Origin: JAEUJZ01 sp964460115
GTDB lineage: Bacteria; Myxococcota_A; Polyangia; Palsa-1104; JAEUJZ01
Assembly: GCA_964460115.1 (NCBI GenBank)
Contig: CAYWPR010000023.1
Span: 11,735-75,734, forward strand
Reading direction: 5' to 3'
Length of the DNA stretch: 64,000 nucleotides
Positions 45,970 to 56,298 of the stretch are shown in pieces. A program made the translations under genes and the position numbers. Each line of letters opens with the position of its first letter. Within the stretch, counting starts at the first letter, position 1. The notes below the pieces were generated by a model. That model worked only from the letters and a program-made list of their open reading frames with translations. It had not been told where the DNA came from and did not search any database.

Positions 45970-48900
45970 TCAAAAGCGCTTGGTCCAATAAAGATTAAGC
46001 GCTCCCACTCCCTGGTCTCCTCCCATCAGATTGATTTGGTAATTGGTAAAGAAACGCCACTCCAGGGAGACTTCATCGTTATTATAACGTCGCAGCACAC
46101 TGGACCAGTTGCCAAAGCGATGCGTGTAAAGCAGATACAGATTGTCGCGCAGATATTTGCCGACTTCCAGACTCGACTGATTCATTCCCATGGCATCCGA
46201 GCCGCCGGCGTTTAAGCGAACTTCATCCACCGGCAAAAGCGGACCAAGCTGCTTTTTAAGCTGCCCGACCAACAGGGAAGAAATGGCGCCAATCGCCTGC
46301 TGCTGCATGGTGCCGCTGCGCTGATGTCCTCCGGAAATTATCATCATGATGATTTGCGATTCATCATAGGTTGCCGGATCGCTTGTAAAGCTGATTTGCG
46401 GCGCGCGGGCGCTGCCACTGACGCGTATATAGACGATGACATCGCCCAGCTTGCGCGAGATAAGGACATCGAGCAGCGGATTCGGCGGCACCTCGCCGGA
46501 CATGCTGACCTGCGCTTTTTCGATTTGATAGCGCCCATCCATCACATCGACCCAGCCGCCGTTTGTATGAATTGCGCCTGTGATGATTGGCATCATCGCC
46601 GAGGCGGCGAGCTCGATGTCCAGATGGCCTTCCATGCTGGTTTTGACCTCAGGACCGCTAATAGCCAAGGGCGGAGGCAGCTCTACCGTGATGAGAGTGC
46701 GCGCCGGCAGCCCCACCGGCGGTGACGCAGACGGGGCGGCCGCCGTCCTCGATGAGGACGGCGATGACGACGCGGCGCTTGCCGCAGCAGTTTTGGCGGC
46801 GGCATCGACGAAACGCACATCTTCCAGGGGTCCAAGCGACTGCACCGACTGGTTTGAAGCCAATTTCGGCAGACGAACTTGAGTTTTGGTCACCAGAACC
46901 TTGGTGCGCAGCGTGCCATCTCGCGTCTTGCCTGAAATATCGATGTTCGAGTCCAGCCAAAGACCAATCGGACCGGCCGGAATGGGAAACGCTGAACTTC
47001 GAGCGTGCAGTCCCAAGCTGCTTACCAAAAGCCCATCGAGCTGCACATTGCCCTCGGCGGAAAAATGGCCGCCACTCGCCGTGGCGCTCAAGCGATTCAG
47101 CGTGACGAGGCCGCTTGCATCCAGTTTCACATCCACAAGGATGTCGCGAAAAAGCTGTGGCAGCGACGCGGCAGCCAGCTCGCCCTGCGCAAAACGCACA
47201 AAGCCAAAGACCTGCGGTTGCGGCTTTTGGCCCTGCAGATTGATTTCGGCATCGAGAAGACCGCGCAAAAGCATAAGTCCGCTGCTTGGCGTCGTGTCAG
47301 ACTGCGGAACTTCATAGTTGAAACGATATCCATGCGCTTGCAGCGCGACTTTGAACTTTTCCGAAGTCAGCGCAAAAGGCAGCGGCGCACTGGCCACTAG
47401 CGCAATGGTTCCGGCAAGATCTTTGGTCGAGGTTTGCTGCACCTGGGCGTTGACCTGCAAGCCGGCTGGATTCAGTCGCACCTGCGCGGTGGCGTCTCCA
47501 AACAGCCAGTCTTGCACCAGCAGCTTGCCGACTTGCACATCGCAAAGCGCCTGAGGCGCGCTGGGCGTGCCCTGCGCTTGCAGGTGCGCGCGCAACTGGC
47601 CACGCACCGGCAAATCGCTGGGCAATTCGGTAGGCAGCACATCCAGGGTGGCGTGCAAAGGAAGGCGCATAAGGGCGTCACTGCCGCCTCGAAGCACCGC
47701 CGCGAGCGGCAACTCGGCGCTGGCATTGCCTAAAAGCAGCGGTTTGTTGGCCAGCGTCGCATCCAGCTTCAAGTTCACGCGACTGGCCAAGTAGTGTAGC
47801 TGCACAGTTGCCGCGGCCGGAATCGCGGCAGCGCCGCTTCGCGGGCTCAGTCCCAAATCGCGCGCATGAAGCTGCAGCGACAGCGTGGGCGACTGATTTT
47901 CGGCAAGCAAAGGGCCTTGTAGCTGCGCGTTTAGTTCCAACTGGCCGCTGCGCAGCGGCGGCTCGTCCGGACGCGCCAGTTTCCAAAGTTCCAGCGCCGA
48001 AAGCTCGGTCAGTGCCAGATCGGCGCCAAAGCCCGCACCGCTTAGCTGAAAAAGCACGGCGGCGCCGTTTAGGGGCGGCGCCAAACTCAGCGGAGCATGC
48101 GCAGAAAATTTGAGTTCGCCGAGCGGCTTTTCATCAGGGTTCAAAAAATGCGCGTTTAGCGCCACCGCCAGTTGCGACTGCTTATAGTCAACGACTAGCA
48201 CCGTCTTTTTGCCGTTTATAAAAGCGCTGTGCCAATCGGGAAGCTCGACGCGCAGGTTCATTTGCGGGCGCTGCCGCGAGCCGCCAAGCACCGCATGTAG
48301 CTGCAGGGCCCCCTGCAAACTGCGCAGCGTATCAGGCAGCGCAAAAGCTAGTTCTGGCAAAGCCGTCTCGACCGTGGTGTCAAGGCTCAGCGCCGCTCGT
48401 TCGTCTAGGGGTAGCGCAAATTGCGCGCTCAGCGCGGAAGTGGCTTGCCCGACGGCTTGGCCGGGCATTTTGACGTGCAACTGGCCGCGCGCCTTTTGCC
48501 CATCCAAATCGGCCAAAAGCTGCCACTCGGTGCGCCGCAGCGGCAGTTGCGGCGGCGGACCGACCTCGCCACTTAAGGACAAGTGACCGCTCGGAGCGCG
48601 CAGCGTTCCTGTAACGTCGGCCTTGATGGCCAGTTCGGTTTCGGGAATCTGCTGGCCAAGGCCAACGACCTGGGCCAGCTCTCTGAGATTTAGATGACTC
48701 GCATCTAGATGCGTACTTAGGCGCTGCGTTTGCGCTTCAAAATGCCCAGACAGGGCGATGCGCTGACGACCAAACAAGAGAGCCAGCGGTTCCACGTCCA
48801 GAATCGGCGCGCTGCGCAAATTCACGGCAATGCGTGCCGGATGCTCTAGTAGCAAAGTCTGATTCGCGCGCGAAAGCCGCAGTTCTTTGATCTGGCTGTC

Positions 48901-50439
48901 CAGACCATGTAGTTGCAGCGAATTCTCGGCAAACTCCGGACGGCCGCTTAGAGACAAGCCAAAGGCCACTTGCTCGGGCCCTTGTCCCGAAGCGGAAAGG
49001 GTCAGCGCCTGCCGATTGACGCTGCCGCCAAGCTCTAGTTGCGAAAAATGCATACCCTGCGCAAGCAGCTCGCGCGCCCAAAGATTTAGGTCTAGGCTTG
49101 GCGTTTGCGGCGTTCCTTTGGCTGCCACATTCAAATCGAGCTGCGCCAGACTGACGCCGAAACTGCGCAAGCTTTGGCCGTGCAGCTTGGCGTTTAGCTG
49201 CAGCGAATGGTTGGCAAGCTGCACAAGCGCCGTTCCCTGCAAAGCGCCGCCTAGCGCCGGCGCGCCGAGCTTTTCCCACGCGGCCAAGTCATCGGCCTGC
49301 CAAGTGCAGTGCAGCTCGCTTTGCAGCGACTGCCAGTCGGCGGTGCTCAGCCAGCCGGGCGGTATTTCCAAAAAGCCGTTGGCTTGCACTTGGCTGGCCA
49401 GCGCCGCCACTTGCAGTCGCTGCAAATTCACTCGACCGCTAGGCCCTAGGCCCTTGGCCCAAAGCTCCAGGTCTATGCGTCCTGCCGGCAGCTCCGTATA
49501 CACCGACGGATCGACGCTGTCGGCCCGCATTTGCAGCTCCCAAGGCAGGGACGGGTTCTGCGGCTGCAGCTTGCCTTGGGCGGTGATCTTGCCCGTCGGC
49601 AGTTCCAAGCTTAGCCCGGCGTTTAGCGCCGCCAGGGTGCCATCAAGTTCCGCCGAAAGCCCGAGCTTGCCGCGCAGCGGCACTGTAGGCACTAGACGAG
49701 TCAGATCCTCACCCGTCGTCTGGCCAAAAATTTTGAGGTGACGCAGCGCAACGCGCAGCTCCGGTTCGCTTTGCACCGTGACGCCGCCTTGCAGGCGAAG
49801 CGCGGCCTGCGCTGGAACCAAGAGCGCGCCGCTTAGGTCTTGCAAATCAAGCTTGAGGCTAAAATCGCGCCCCAGCGCGACATCACCGGCAATGTGCAGC
49901 CTGGCTTCGGCGTGAGGTAGGGGCGCCGAATTTTGCGCCAACGCATCATAGCTTGTGGAAAGGTCCACAGCGATGCCGCTTATCACGATGCGCAGCGGCA
50001 AAGGTCCGCTGGAGGGCGGACTAGGCCGCAGAAGCGCCGACAAATTCAGCCGTCCATCGGCAAGATGGCGGGCCCGCACTTCGCCGCGCGCATCCACCTT
50101 GGTGATGTGCAGAGTGCGCCCTAAAAGGCCGAGCAAATTATAGCGCAAGCCTACGCTAAAAAGCCGCAGCGCCACCTGGCCTTCGGCATCGCTGATTTCG
50201 ACATTGCGCAGCACCAGCATGTGGGTCAAATCGCCATCCAAAGCGCCAATGCGCAGCTCGCCGATCAGTGACTTGCGCACTGCGGGCACGACGATACTTA
50301 GGATGCGGCCTCGGCCCCAATCGCTGCGCCCAACCAAAAACAAAGCCAAGAGCAGCAAAATGCCGAGCCCGACGGTGCTAAAAAGCAGAATGCCGATGGC
50401 CCGGACGATAAAACGCCAGCGCTTCCTTCTAGCGGCCAT
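45970..50439 (-). CDS. tamB: TamB-family translocation and assembly module protein
   Basis: The protein is 1489 aa. An N-terminal signal anchor (FIVRAIGILLFSTVGLGILLLLALFLV) holds it in the inner membrane. A very long repetitive beta-rich body (AsmA/TamB-like, VDARGEVRARHLADGRLNLSALL...) spans the periplasm, and the C-terminal DUF490/TamB domain contains GGWVDVMDGRYQIEKAQVSMSGEVPPNPLLDV, SGSARAPQISFTSDP and YDESQIIMMIISGG. TamB-type proteins are bridge-like conduits that move phospholipid and help outer-membrane protein insertion. The gene directly follows the BamA/TamA-like gene on the same strand (1 bp apart), the usual pairing. Confidence 0.92.
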   Translation of the reverse strand: MAARRKRWRFIVRAIGILLFSTVGLGILLLLALFLVGRSDWGRGRILSIVVPAVRKSLIGELRIGALDGDLTHMLVLRNVEISDAEGQVALRLFSVGLRYNLLGLLGRTLHITKVDARGEVRARHLADGRLNLSALLRPSPPSSGPLPLRIVISGIAVDLSTSYDALAQNSAPLPHAEARLHIAGDVALGRDFSLKLDLQDLSGALLVPAQAALRLQGGVTVQSEPELRVALRHLKIFGQTTGEDLTRLVPTVPLRGKLGLSAELDGTLAALNAGLSLELPTGKITAQGKLQPQNPSLPWELQMRADSVDPSVYTELPAGRIDLELWAKGLGPSGRVNLQRLQVAALASQVQANGFLEIPPGWLSTADWQSLQSELHCTWQADDLAAWEKLGAPALGGALQGTALVQLANHSLQLNAKLHGQSLRSFGVSLAQLDLNVAAKGTPQTPSLDLNLWARELLAQGMHFSQLELGGSVNRQALTLSASGQGPEQVAFGLSLSGRPEFAENSLQLHGLDSQIKELRLSRANQTLLLEHPARIAVNLRSAPILDVEPLALLFGRQRIALSGHFEAQTQRLSTHLDASHLNLRELAQVVGLGQQIPETELAIKADVTGTLRAPSGHLSLSGEVGPPPQLPLRRTEWQLLADLDGQKARGQLHVKMPGQAVGQATSALSAQFALPLDERAALSLDTTVETALPELAFALPDTLRSLQGALQLHAVLGGSRQRPQMNLRVELPDWHSAFINGKKTVLVVDYKQSQLAVALNAHFLNPDEKPLGELKFSAHAPLSLAPPLNGAAVLFQLSGAGFGADLALTELSALELWKLARPDEPPLRSGQLELNAQLQGPLLAENQSPTLSLQLHARDLGLSPRSGAAAIPAAATVQLHYLASRVNLKLDATLANKPLLLGNASAELPLAAVLRGGSDALMRLPLHATLDVLPTELPSDLPVRGQLRAHLQAQGTPSAPQALCDVQVGKLLVQDWLFGDATAQVRLNPAGLQVNAQVQQTSTKDLAGTIALVASAPLPFALTSEKFKVALQAHGYRFNYEVPQSDTTPSSGLMLLRGLLDAEINLQGQKPQPQVFGFVRFAQGELAAASLPQLFRDILVDVKLDASGLVTLNRLSATASGGHFSAEGNVQLDGLLVSSLGLHARSSAFPIPAGPIGLWLDSNIDISGKTRDGTLRTKVLVTKTQVRLPKLASNQSVQSLGPLEDVRFVDAAAKTAAASAASSSPSSSRTAAAPSASPPVGLPARTLITVELPPPLAISGPEVKTSMEGHLDIELAASAMMPIITGAIHTNGGWVDVMDGRYQIEKAQVSMSGEVPPNPLLDVLISRKLGDVIVYIRVSGSARAPQISFTSDPATYDESQIIMMIISGGHQRSGTMQQQAIGAISSLLVGQLKKQLGPLLPVDEVRLNAGGSDAMGMNQSSLEVGKYLRDNLYLLYTHRFGNWSSVLRRYNNDEVSLEWRFFTNYQINLMGGDQGVGALNLYWTKRF

Positions 50440-52641
50440 TTAGAAGGACTCCCCTATCGATAAATGGTAGGCGATGCGATCGCCGGGGTCGGGATTCTCG
50501 ATGCCGTCTTCGACGATGCTTAAGCGATTTAAGCGCACGCCCAGATCAAAGCGAATGGTGCCGATGATCGTCCGGTAGCGCAGTCCGCCGCCCACCGCGA
50601 CGTGCAGCTTGCGAATGTCGATGATATCAGCATAGGCCACAGGCGGGCACTTGCCGCTTGCGCACGAGCTATGCGGGGCGCTGACATCGCCGGCATCGGC
50701 GAAGGCCGCCAGGCTTAGCCAGTTGTCAAACAAGCGAACGATGCCGACGCGCAGCTCTAGCTGGCCAAGCAGCATCTGATCGCCGCCGATGGGCACGCGG
50801 CGAAAGTCGGCAAAGCCAGCCGGATCGGAGTTGCAGGGCTGGCGCGTCGCAATCGGCACGATGGGCACAGTCATTCCGTCCGAAGACTTTGGGGGCAAAG
50901 GCGTTCCCGAACAGACCTGATAGGACAGCCGGTTGTACGTAAAGCCGCGATGCGAATTCGGACCGCCCAAATAAAAACGCTGCGTAATCGGACTGCCCAG
51001 ATCTCCCTGCACAAAGATGTGCCCAAACAGCAGGCGCATCGCCACGGTGACGCGCGAACCAAGGGGAATGTATCCGCGAGCCTCGGGCATAAGCTTTTGG
51101 TAGTCAAAAGCGCTGCCAGCATAGACCCCGCCTTCTTCGGCAATCATGGACAGATAAAAGCCGCGCCGGGCCGCAACGGAGTTATCGCGCAAGTCGAGCG
51201 TTCCGCTTTGTTGCAAGTAGCCCAGTCGATACGGGTCGACAAAGCCAAAGCGCGATCCGGATTCGCTGGGGTTGTTGGCGATGCTGGCATCGGGGTTGAA
51301 AAAGTCGAGAAACTGAAAATTGTAGGCGACGCCCAGACGAATTCGATCGCGCCAGAAACCCCGCGTGATGCCGATGCGCAGCGAGGGACCGTGGTACTGG
51401 TATGCATACTCGACGCCGACATCGTAGCTAAGGCTCAGGCTCAGCGTCGAATGCGGCCCCCAAATGTCGGGCTGGGTCAGTTCGGCCTTAAACATCAGCA
51501 TGGGTCCATGCCGATAAATCGGACGAGCCCACACGGCGGGCAGCGCCGCATACCCGGGCTGCAAGGTCAACTGCAGGGTTCGCAGCCCACCCCAAAAGCG
51601 CCGCTGCGTATAAAGGCCTTCGCCGTGTACCTCGGTGCGCAAGGATTCGATGCCAAAGCCCACGCCCAGGCGCAATTCGCGATGCGGGCCTTCGGTCACT
51701 GCAATCTGCACATCGGCGACATCGGGCTGGGTGGGATTTTGCTGCGGCTCCACGCGCACCGTGGAAAAAAGCCCCAAGCTATACAAGCTGCCTTGTATCC
51801 CTTCGAAAATCGCCGGGCGATAGGGATCGCCAGTGGGAATCGCCGCGTGCTTGAGCAGCGCCTGCGCATCGACCTTGACCGTTCCCGAAACCGTTCCGGT
51901 TCCAATCACCGCCGGCCGTCCGGGGTCTAAAACCAGGTGCACCGCAGCGGTGTGCGCATCCCTTTCAACAGCGACGTCGGCCAGGGAAATGCGCGCAAAG
52001 GCATAGCCGCGCAAACGCAGCGCATAAAGCAGGGCCTCTTTGGAGTAAAGATACGGCTCATGTTCAAAGGTCTGTTCGGGCTTTATCTTGACGACCGATT
52101 TTACCGCGGCGGCCTCAGCGCCCAAAGGCTCTAGGCCCTCGATGCTTAGCGTCTTTAGCTTGGTGGGCGTTCCTTCTTCGATGGTGTAATGCACATCGAC
52201 GGCAACAAGGGATTCCGGATCGCTCAGCGGTTTTTGCGGATTGCGCTTGTAGGGTGTTACCTGCACCTTCACCACCTTGGTCGAAAAAAAACCGCGGGTT
52301 TGGTAGTAGGTGGTGATGCGCTCGCGATCCGCTTCGGCGACCATGGGATGATCCAGGTACTTTTTGGGCAAAAGCGGAAACCAGGAACTTTGAACGACCG
52401 CAGTCTTTTCGCGCAGATCCTTTTCTTTGATCTTGCGCACGCCGTGAAAATAGACTTTGTGCACCCAAGGCCGATACGGCCCCGTCGATTTTGCGCAACT
52501 GCTGAAAAGGACCGCGCAGCACAGAAGCGCCCCTCTCAAAAATCCTATAGCCCTTGTGCTTACACTGCTGACAAAGGGTTTGGCGACTTGTAGATCGGTA
52601 CCCATAGAGCGTATCGATAATACCGCTTGGTCGAGTATCAT
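50440..52641 (-). CDS. BamA/TamA-like outer-membrane protein with POTRA domains
   Basis: The protein is 733 aa. An N-terminal hydrophobic segment ends at LFSSCAK, a lipobox-like site. POTRA domains follow (VHKVYFHGVRKIKEKDL, VHYTIEEGTPTKLKTLSIEGLEPL, VHLVLDPGRPAVIGTGTVSG), then a C-terminal 16-strand Omp85 barrel (GFGIESLRTEVHGEGLYTQRRFWGG, FYLGGPNSHRGFTYNRLSYQ with the RGF loop motif, RIAYHLSIGESF end strand). It should insert or accept outer-membrane substrates together with the TamB-like protein encoded immediately downstream. A second ATG at 52605 is an alternative start; neither has a clear ribosome-binding site. Confidence 0.9.
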   Translation of the reverse strand: MILDQAVLSIRSMGTDLQVAKPFVSSVSTRAIGFLRGALLCCAVLFSSCAKSTGPYRPWVHKVYFHGVRKIKEKDLREKTAVVQSSWFPLLPKKYLDHPMVAEADRERITTYYQTRGFFSTKVVKVQVTPYKRNPQKPLSDPESLVAVDVHYTIEEGTPTKLKTLSIEGLEPLGAEAAAVKSVVKIKPEQTFEHEPYLYSKEALLYALRLRGYAFARISLADVAVERDAHTAAVHLVLDPGRPAVIGTGTVSGTVKVDAQALLKHAAIPTGDPYRPAIFEGIQGSLYSLGLFSTVRVEPQQNPTQPDVADVQIAVTEGPHRELRLGVGFGIESLRTEVHGEGLYTQRRFWGGLRTLQLTLQPGYAALPAVWARPIYRHGPMLMFKAELTQPDIWGPHSTLSLSLSYDVGVEYAYQYHGPSLRIGITRGFWRDRIRLGVAYNFQFLDFFNPDASIANNPSESGSRFGFVDPYRLGYLQQSGTLDLRDNSVAARRGFYLSMIAEEGGVYAGSAFDYQKLMPEARGYIPLGSRVTVAMRLLFGHIFVQGDLGSPITQRFYLGGPNSHRGFTYNRLSYQVCSGTPLPPKSSDGMTVPIVPIATRQPCNSDPAGFADFRRVPIGGDQMLLGQLELRVGIVRLFDNWLSLAAFADAGDVSAPHSSCASGKCPPVAYADIIDIRKLHVAVGGGLRYRTIIGTIRFDLGVRLNRLSIVEDGIENPDPGDRIAYHLSIGESF

Positions 52642-52766
52642 GCGTACATGACTTTGCTTTTTGTAGCTGCCGCGGTGTCATTATGGGCCAATTTCCGCCC
52701 GTCTCGACGGCGATTGGCAGCGTGCGGGACGATTCAAACAGCCCGCCCAGCCGGCGGAGCCGCCTA

Positions 52767-54122
52767 ATGGACGATCCAGCCTTTTGGCACCGCTTGCAGT
52801 TTGCCTTCACCATCGTCTACCACTATTTATTTCCGCAGTTGACGATGGGCTTGGCGCCGATTCTAGTCTATTGGAAGTGGCGGGCGCTGCGCACCGGCAA
52901 TTTCGAATACATGCAAGCAGCGCGCTTTTTTACGCGGCTTTTCGGCATCAACTTCATCACCGGGGTAATTACCGGAATTCCCATGGAGTTCCAGTTTGGT
53001 ACAAACTGGTCGGGATTTTCGCGCTACGCCGGCGGAGTCGTCGGACAAACGCTGGCGATGGAGGGAATGTTCGCCTTCTTTTTAGAAAGTGCATTTGTCG
53101 CAGCGCTAGTCTTTGGAGAAGAGCGGCTGGGACCAAAAAAACATTTTGCGGCAGCACTTGCCGTGGCGATTGGCAGCTATCTGTCCGGTTACTTCATCAT
53201 CACGACGAACGCATTTATGCAGCATCCGGTCGGTTACGCCATTGCCGCGGATGGAACGCTGCGTCTAGGCGACTTTTGGGCCTTTTTAGGGAATCCCTGG
53301 GCGCTTATCGAATACGCGCATACAATGATCGCGGCCCTTGTCACCGCCAGCTTCGTCGTGGCAGCGATTGCCGCGCTGTATTTATTGCGCGGTGTACATA
53401 CGGCGCTGGCTCGGCTGCTTTTGCGTACCGGAGTGGTGCTGGGACTTGCGGCCTCTATCGCGGTGGCCTTTCCTACCGGCGATTTGCAAGCCAAGATGGT
53501 CGCGCAGCATCAACCGGCCAGTCTGGCAGCGATGGAGGGACGTTTTGAAAGTGGCCCGCGCGCACCGATTACCGTCATCGGACAACCCAACGTCAAAGAG
53601 CGCCGTCTGGACAATCCAATACGCATTCCGGCAGCTTTGAGCTTTCTGGCCTACGGAACTTTTCAAGCCGATGTGCGCGGTCTGAATACTTTTTCACCCG
53701 ATGTCTGGCCGACGAGCATCGAGCTGCTCTATTACGCCTTTCACGTCATGGCCGGACTAGGAACCTTGTTTATTGGCCTTATGGGACTGTCGGCGCTTTT
53801 GCTGTGGCGCGACCGATTGGCGAAAAGCCGTCCGCTTTTGTGGGCGCTGATGCTGGCCTTTCCTTTTCCCTATATCGCCACCACCGCCGGCTGGATGACT
53901 GCAGAGCTCGGACGTCAGCCGTGGCTTGTCTATAACCTGTTTCGCACCGCGCAGGGCTATAGTCCCAAAGTCAGCTCGGGAGCGACCATTTTCACTTTGG
54001 TCGGCTTCGCCGGCATCTACTTCGTCCTCGGCCTTATTTATCTGTTCCTTATGGGCCGCGAAGTTCTGCACGGCCCCCAAACATCCGCAGCGCACGACGC
54101 AAAGGAATCGGCCTATGGATAG
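52767..54122 (+). CDS. cydA: Cytochrome bd-type ubiquinol oxidase subunit I
   Basis: The protein is 451 aa, a polytopic subunit that carries haems b558, b595 and d and oxidises quinol. The ATG at 52767 follows GGAG and places the haem ligand His at residue 19 (IVYHYLFP), as in characterised CydA; a longer frame upstream does not. Also seen: ITGIPMEFQFGTNW, and GRQPWLVYNLFRT. The quinol-binding Q-loop is short, closer to the cyanide-insensitive CioA branch. It forms an operon with the subunit II gene, which overlaps its end by 8 bp. High-affinity respiration at low oxygen is the likely role. Confidence 0.95.
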   Translation: MDDPAFWHRLQFAFTIVYHYLFPQLTMGLAPILVYWKWRALRTGNFEYMQAARFFTRLFGINFITGVITGIPMEFQFGTNWSGFSRYAGGVVGQTLAMEGMFAFFLESAFVAALVFGEERLGPKKHFAAALAVAIGSYLSGYFIITTNAFMQHPVGYAIAADGTLRLGDFWAFLGNPWALIEYAHTMIAALVTASFVVAAIAALYLLRGVHTALARLLLRTGVVLGLAASIAVAFPTGDLQAKMVAQHQPASLAAMEGRFESGPRAPITVIGQPNVKERRLDNPIRIPAALSFLAYGTFQADVRGLNTFSPDVWPTSIELLYYAFHVMAGLGTLFIGLMGLSALLLWRDRLAKSRPLLWALMLAFPFPYIATTAGWMTAELGRQPWLVYNLFRTAQGYSPKVSSGATIFTLVGFAGIYFVLGLIYLFLMGREVLHGPQTSAAHDAKESAYG

Positions 54123-55143
54123 TCTGTGGTTTGCCATTTTAGCGCTGAGCCTTGCGACGTATGCAGTGATGGACGGATTTGATCTAGGCGCCGGCGTGGC
54201 CCACCTGTGGGTGGCGCACAGCGACCAAGAACGTCGCAGCATCTATGCCGCCATTGGCCCTTTTTGGGATGGCAATGAAGTATGGCTTTTGGCCGCGGCA
54301 GGTACTTTGTTTGTGGCCTTTCCCAAAGTTTTGGCCGCGGCGTTTTCGGGATTTTATTTGGTGCTGTTTTTGATGCTATGGGCGCTTATCTTTCGCGGCG
54401 CCGCCATTGAATTTCGCAACCATCTGAATGAACCGCTTTGGCAGTCCTTTTGGGATGTGATTTTTGCCGGCGGCAGCAGCCTGCTAGCGCTGCTTTTCGG
54501 AGTGGTCCTAGGCAACATCATACGCGGCGTACCACTTGATGAAAGCGGACAGTTCTCTTTGGCCTTTTTCAGCAATTTTCGCACGACCGGCGAAGTTGGT
54601 TTGTTCGACTGGTACACGACGGCCATGGGCGGCTTAGGACTATTGACCTTGACCGCGCACGGCATGACGTTTCTGCAGTTTAAAACTGCCGGCCCCATGG
54701 CGCTGCGCTGCCGACGCATCAGCATGATCCTGTGGCCCCTTGCCGGCGTCTTGTTCCTAGCGGTTTCCGTAGCTACTCATTACGTCCGGCCCGAGCTATT
54801 TGCCGCGATGCAAAAGCGACCGCTGGCTTGGCTCCTATGTCTGCTTGGCCTAGGCGGCGCGGCCCTTTTGACAAGCGGTCTACGGCGCCACCGGCAAGGA
54901 CAGGCATTTGTCGGCTCGTGCTTGCTGCTTTACGGACTGCTTGGTGCCGCTGCGGCCGCGCTGTATCCGGTGATGCTTGCTGCGACATCCGGCCCACATG
55001 CCGGTGCCTATACCTTAAGCGTTCACAATGCTGCGACCGATGCCTATGGTTTGCAAACCGCCCTTTTGTGGTGGATTCCAGCCTTTCTGCTAGCGGTCAG
55101 CTACTTCGTCCTTACATTTCTGCGCCATCGCGACAAAGTGTAG
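54115..55143 (+). CDS. cydB: Cytochrome bd-type ubiquinol oxidase subunit II
   Basis: The protein is 342 aa with eight or nine membrane helices. Family signatures: YAVMDGFDLGAGVAHLW, IGPFWDGNEVWLLAAAGTLFVAFP, and a C-terminal TLSVHNAATDAYGLQTALLWWIPA. The ATG at 54115 lies within the last codons of cydA (8-bp overlap), preceded by AAGGAA; a much longer frame starting inside cydA is artefactual. No CydX-like small subunit was noticed after it. Confidence 0.95.
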   Translation: MDSLWFAILALSLATYAVMDGFDLGAGVAHLWVAHSDQERRSIYAAIGPFWDGNEVWLLAAAGTLFVAFPKVLAAAFSGFYLVLFLMLWALIFRGAAIEFRNHLNEPLWQSFWDVIFAGGSSLLALLFGVVLGNIIRGVPLDESGQFSLAFFSNFRTTGEVGLFDWYTTAMGGLGLLTLTAHGMTFLQFKTAGPMALRCRRISMILWPLAGVLFLAVSVATHYVRPELFAAMQKRPLAWLLCLLGLGGAALLTSGLRRHRQGQAFVGSCLLLYGLLGAAAAALYPVMLAATSGPHAGAYTLSVHNAATDAYGLQTALLWWIPAFLLAVSYFVLTFLRHRDKV

Positions 55144-55167
55144 ATCTTAGGAAACGGTCGCTAGCAG

Positions 55168-56298
55168 CTATTTGGAAGTTGCCGGCGGCACTTGCCAGGC
55201 ATTTAGTATATGCTGCGCGGCCACGGCGATACCGCGGGAATTCCAGTGCGTATCGTCCTTCCAGTACAAAAGCTCGCCATGTTTCAAATCTGCGGCAGCG
55301 CGCTTCGCAAAATCCGGCCGCAGATTGATCACGGGGACCTGCGCCTGATTTAGGTCGGCCGCCAGATTGTCCAAATAGGAAGGCGGCAATGGCGCTTCTT
55401 TTTCGCGAAGCAGCGGCGCATACACCGTGTACTTATTGGGAACTAGAATCACCAGCAGTTTGTGTCCGTAGCGCGCAAGTTCACGCTGGAGGGCAATCCA
55501 GTATTCGGCACTTAGCAAACTTGATCGACGTGATGAGGCAACTTCTGCCGGCAAAAAAAGGATGGGCTCGCCATTTTCCAGATGACGCAGAATAACGCGA
55601 TCGTTGCCGGACTTCTCATCCAGGGATTTGCGCGCGCGCCGGCAAAGAATTTCAAGGCGCGAGATTCGCAAATCCATTCCCCAACTTTGCAGTCTGCGCA
55701 GAGGACTTAGCGGCTCATTTGAAATCTGCACCGCATCGGTATAGATGGGACGCATGGCGCTGCGCAAACTTGGCGACGGCTGACGTTCAAGATGCACATA
55801 GATAAAAAGACCCTCTTTTACTTGCAAACGCTGGCCAAGCCGCTGCAAATCGGGAAAATGCGGCGCCTCGACCCCGGCGGCGTTATAGACCAATTGCCCG
55901 CTTTGGCTCGCAAGTTGCGCCGGCAGAGTGTCGGAATCGGTCACGCCCGAACCTACGGCAAAGGAATCGCCAAGGACGACCGCAGCAATCGGACGCTTGT
56001 ACGCCAAATTCGAAGAGTTGCGAAAGCCGTAGCGATCGGTTGTAAAAACTTCGTCGCGAAATTGCCGCAACTGCGGCAAATTGCCAAAAGTTGCCAGATC
56101 TCCAGAGGAAAAAGGATTGCGATAGCGCCGCAGCGGCGCAAAGGGTCCAGAGGGAGCACGGCCCTGGCTGACCGCCTCCCAGGCGCGAAATGCCAAATAA
56201 TCGAGCGGGACCAAGCGCAAAAGACCATCGGCAAGCCCCGCCAAAAAGATCACCAGCGGAATCCAAAATCCCAGATCTTTTTTGCCAATTCCGATCAT
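55168..56298 (-). CDS. SGNH/AlgX-AlgJ-like acetyltransferase or esterase, exported
   Basis: The protein is 376 aa. An N-terminal signal or anchor helix (LGFWIPLVIFLAGLADGLL) is followed by an SGNH-hydrolase fold of the AlgJ/AlgX type, with nucleophile Ser in VVLGDSFAVGSGV and the Asp/His pair in WKDDTHWNSRGIAVAAQHIL. Such proteins transfer or remove acetyl groups on exopolysaccharide in the periplasm. It is translationally coupled (TGATG) to the MBOAT gene upstream, which would supply acetyl groups across the membrane. It is a two-gene O-acetylation module without an alginate cluster. Confidence 0.85.
   Translation of the reverse strand: MIGIGKKDLGFWIPLVIFLAGLADGLLRLVPLDYLAFRAWEAVSQGRAPSGPFAPLRRYRNPFSSGDLATFGNLPQLRQFRDEVFTTDRYGFRNSSNLAYKRPIAAVVLGDSFAVGSGVTDSDTLPAQLASQSGQLVYNAAGVEAPHFPDLQRLGQRLQVKEGLFIYVHLERQPSPSLRSAMRPIYTDAVQISNEPLSPLRRLQSWGMDLRISRLEILCRRARKSLDEKSGNDRVILRHLENGEPILFLPAEVASSRRSSLLSAEYWIALQRELARYGHKLLVILVPNKYTVYAPLLREKEAPLPPSYLDNLAADLNQAQVPVINLRPDFAKRAAADLKHGELLYWKDDTHWNSRGIAVAAQHILNAWQVPPATSK

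Noticed and set aside
48887..49741. 284-codon open frame antisense to tamB
   Set aside because: It is opposite a well-supported gene, has no start signals and is Ser/Cys/Pro/Arg-rich as expected of a shadow of GC-biased codons.
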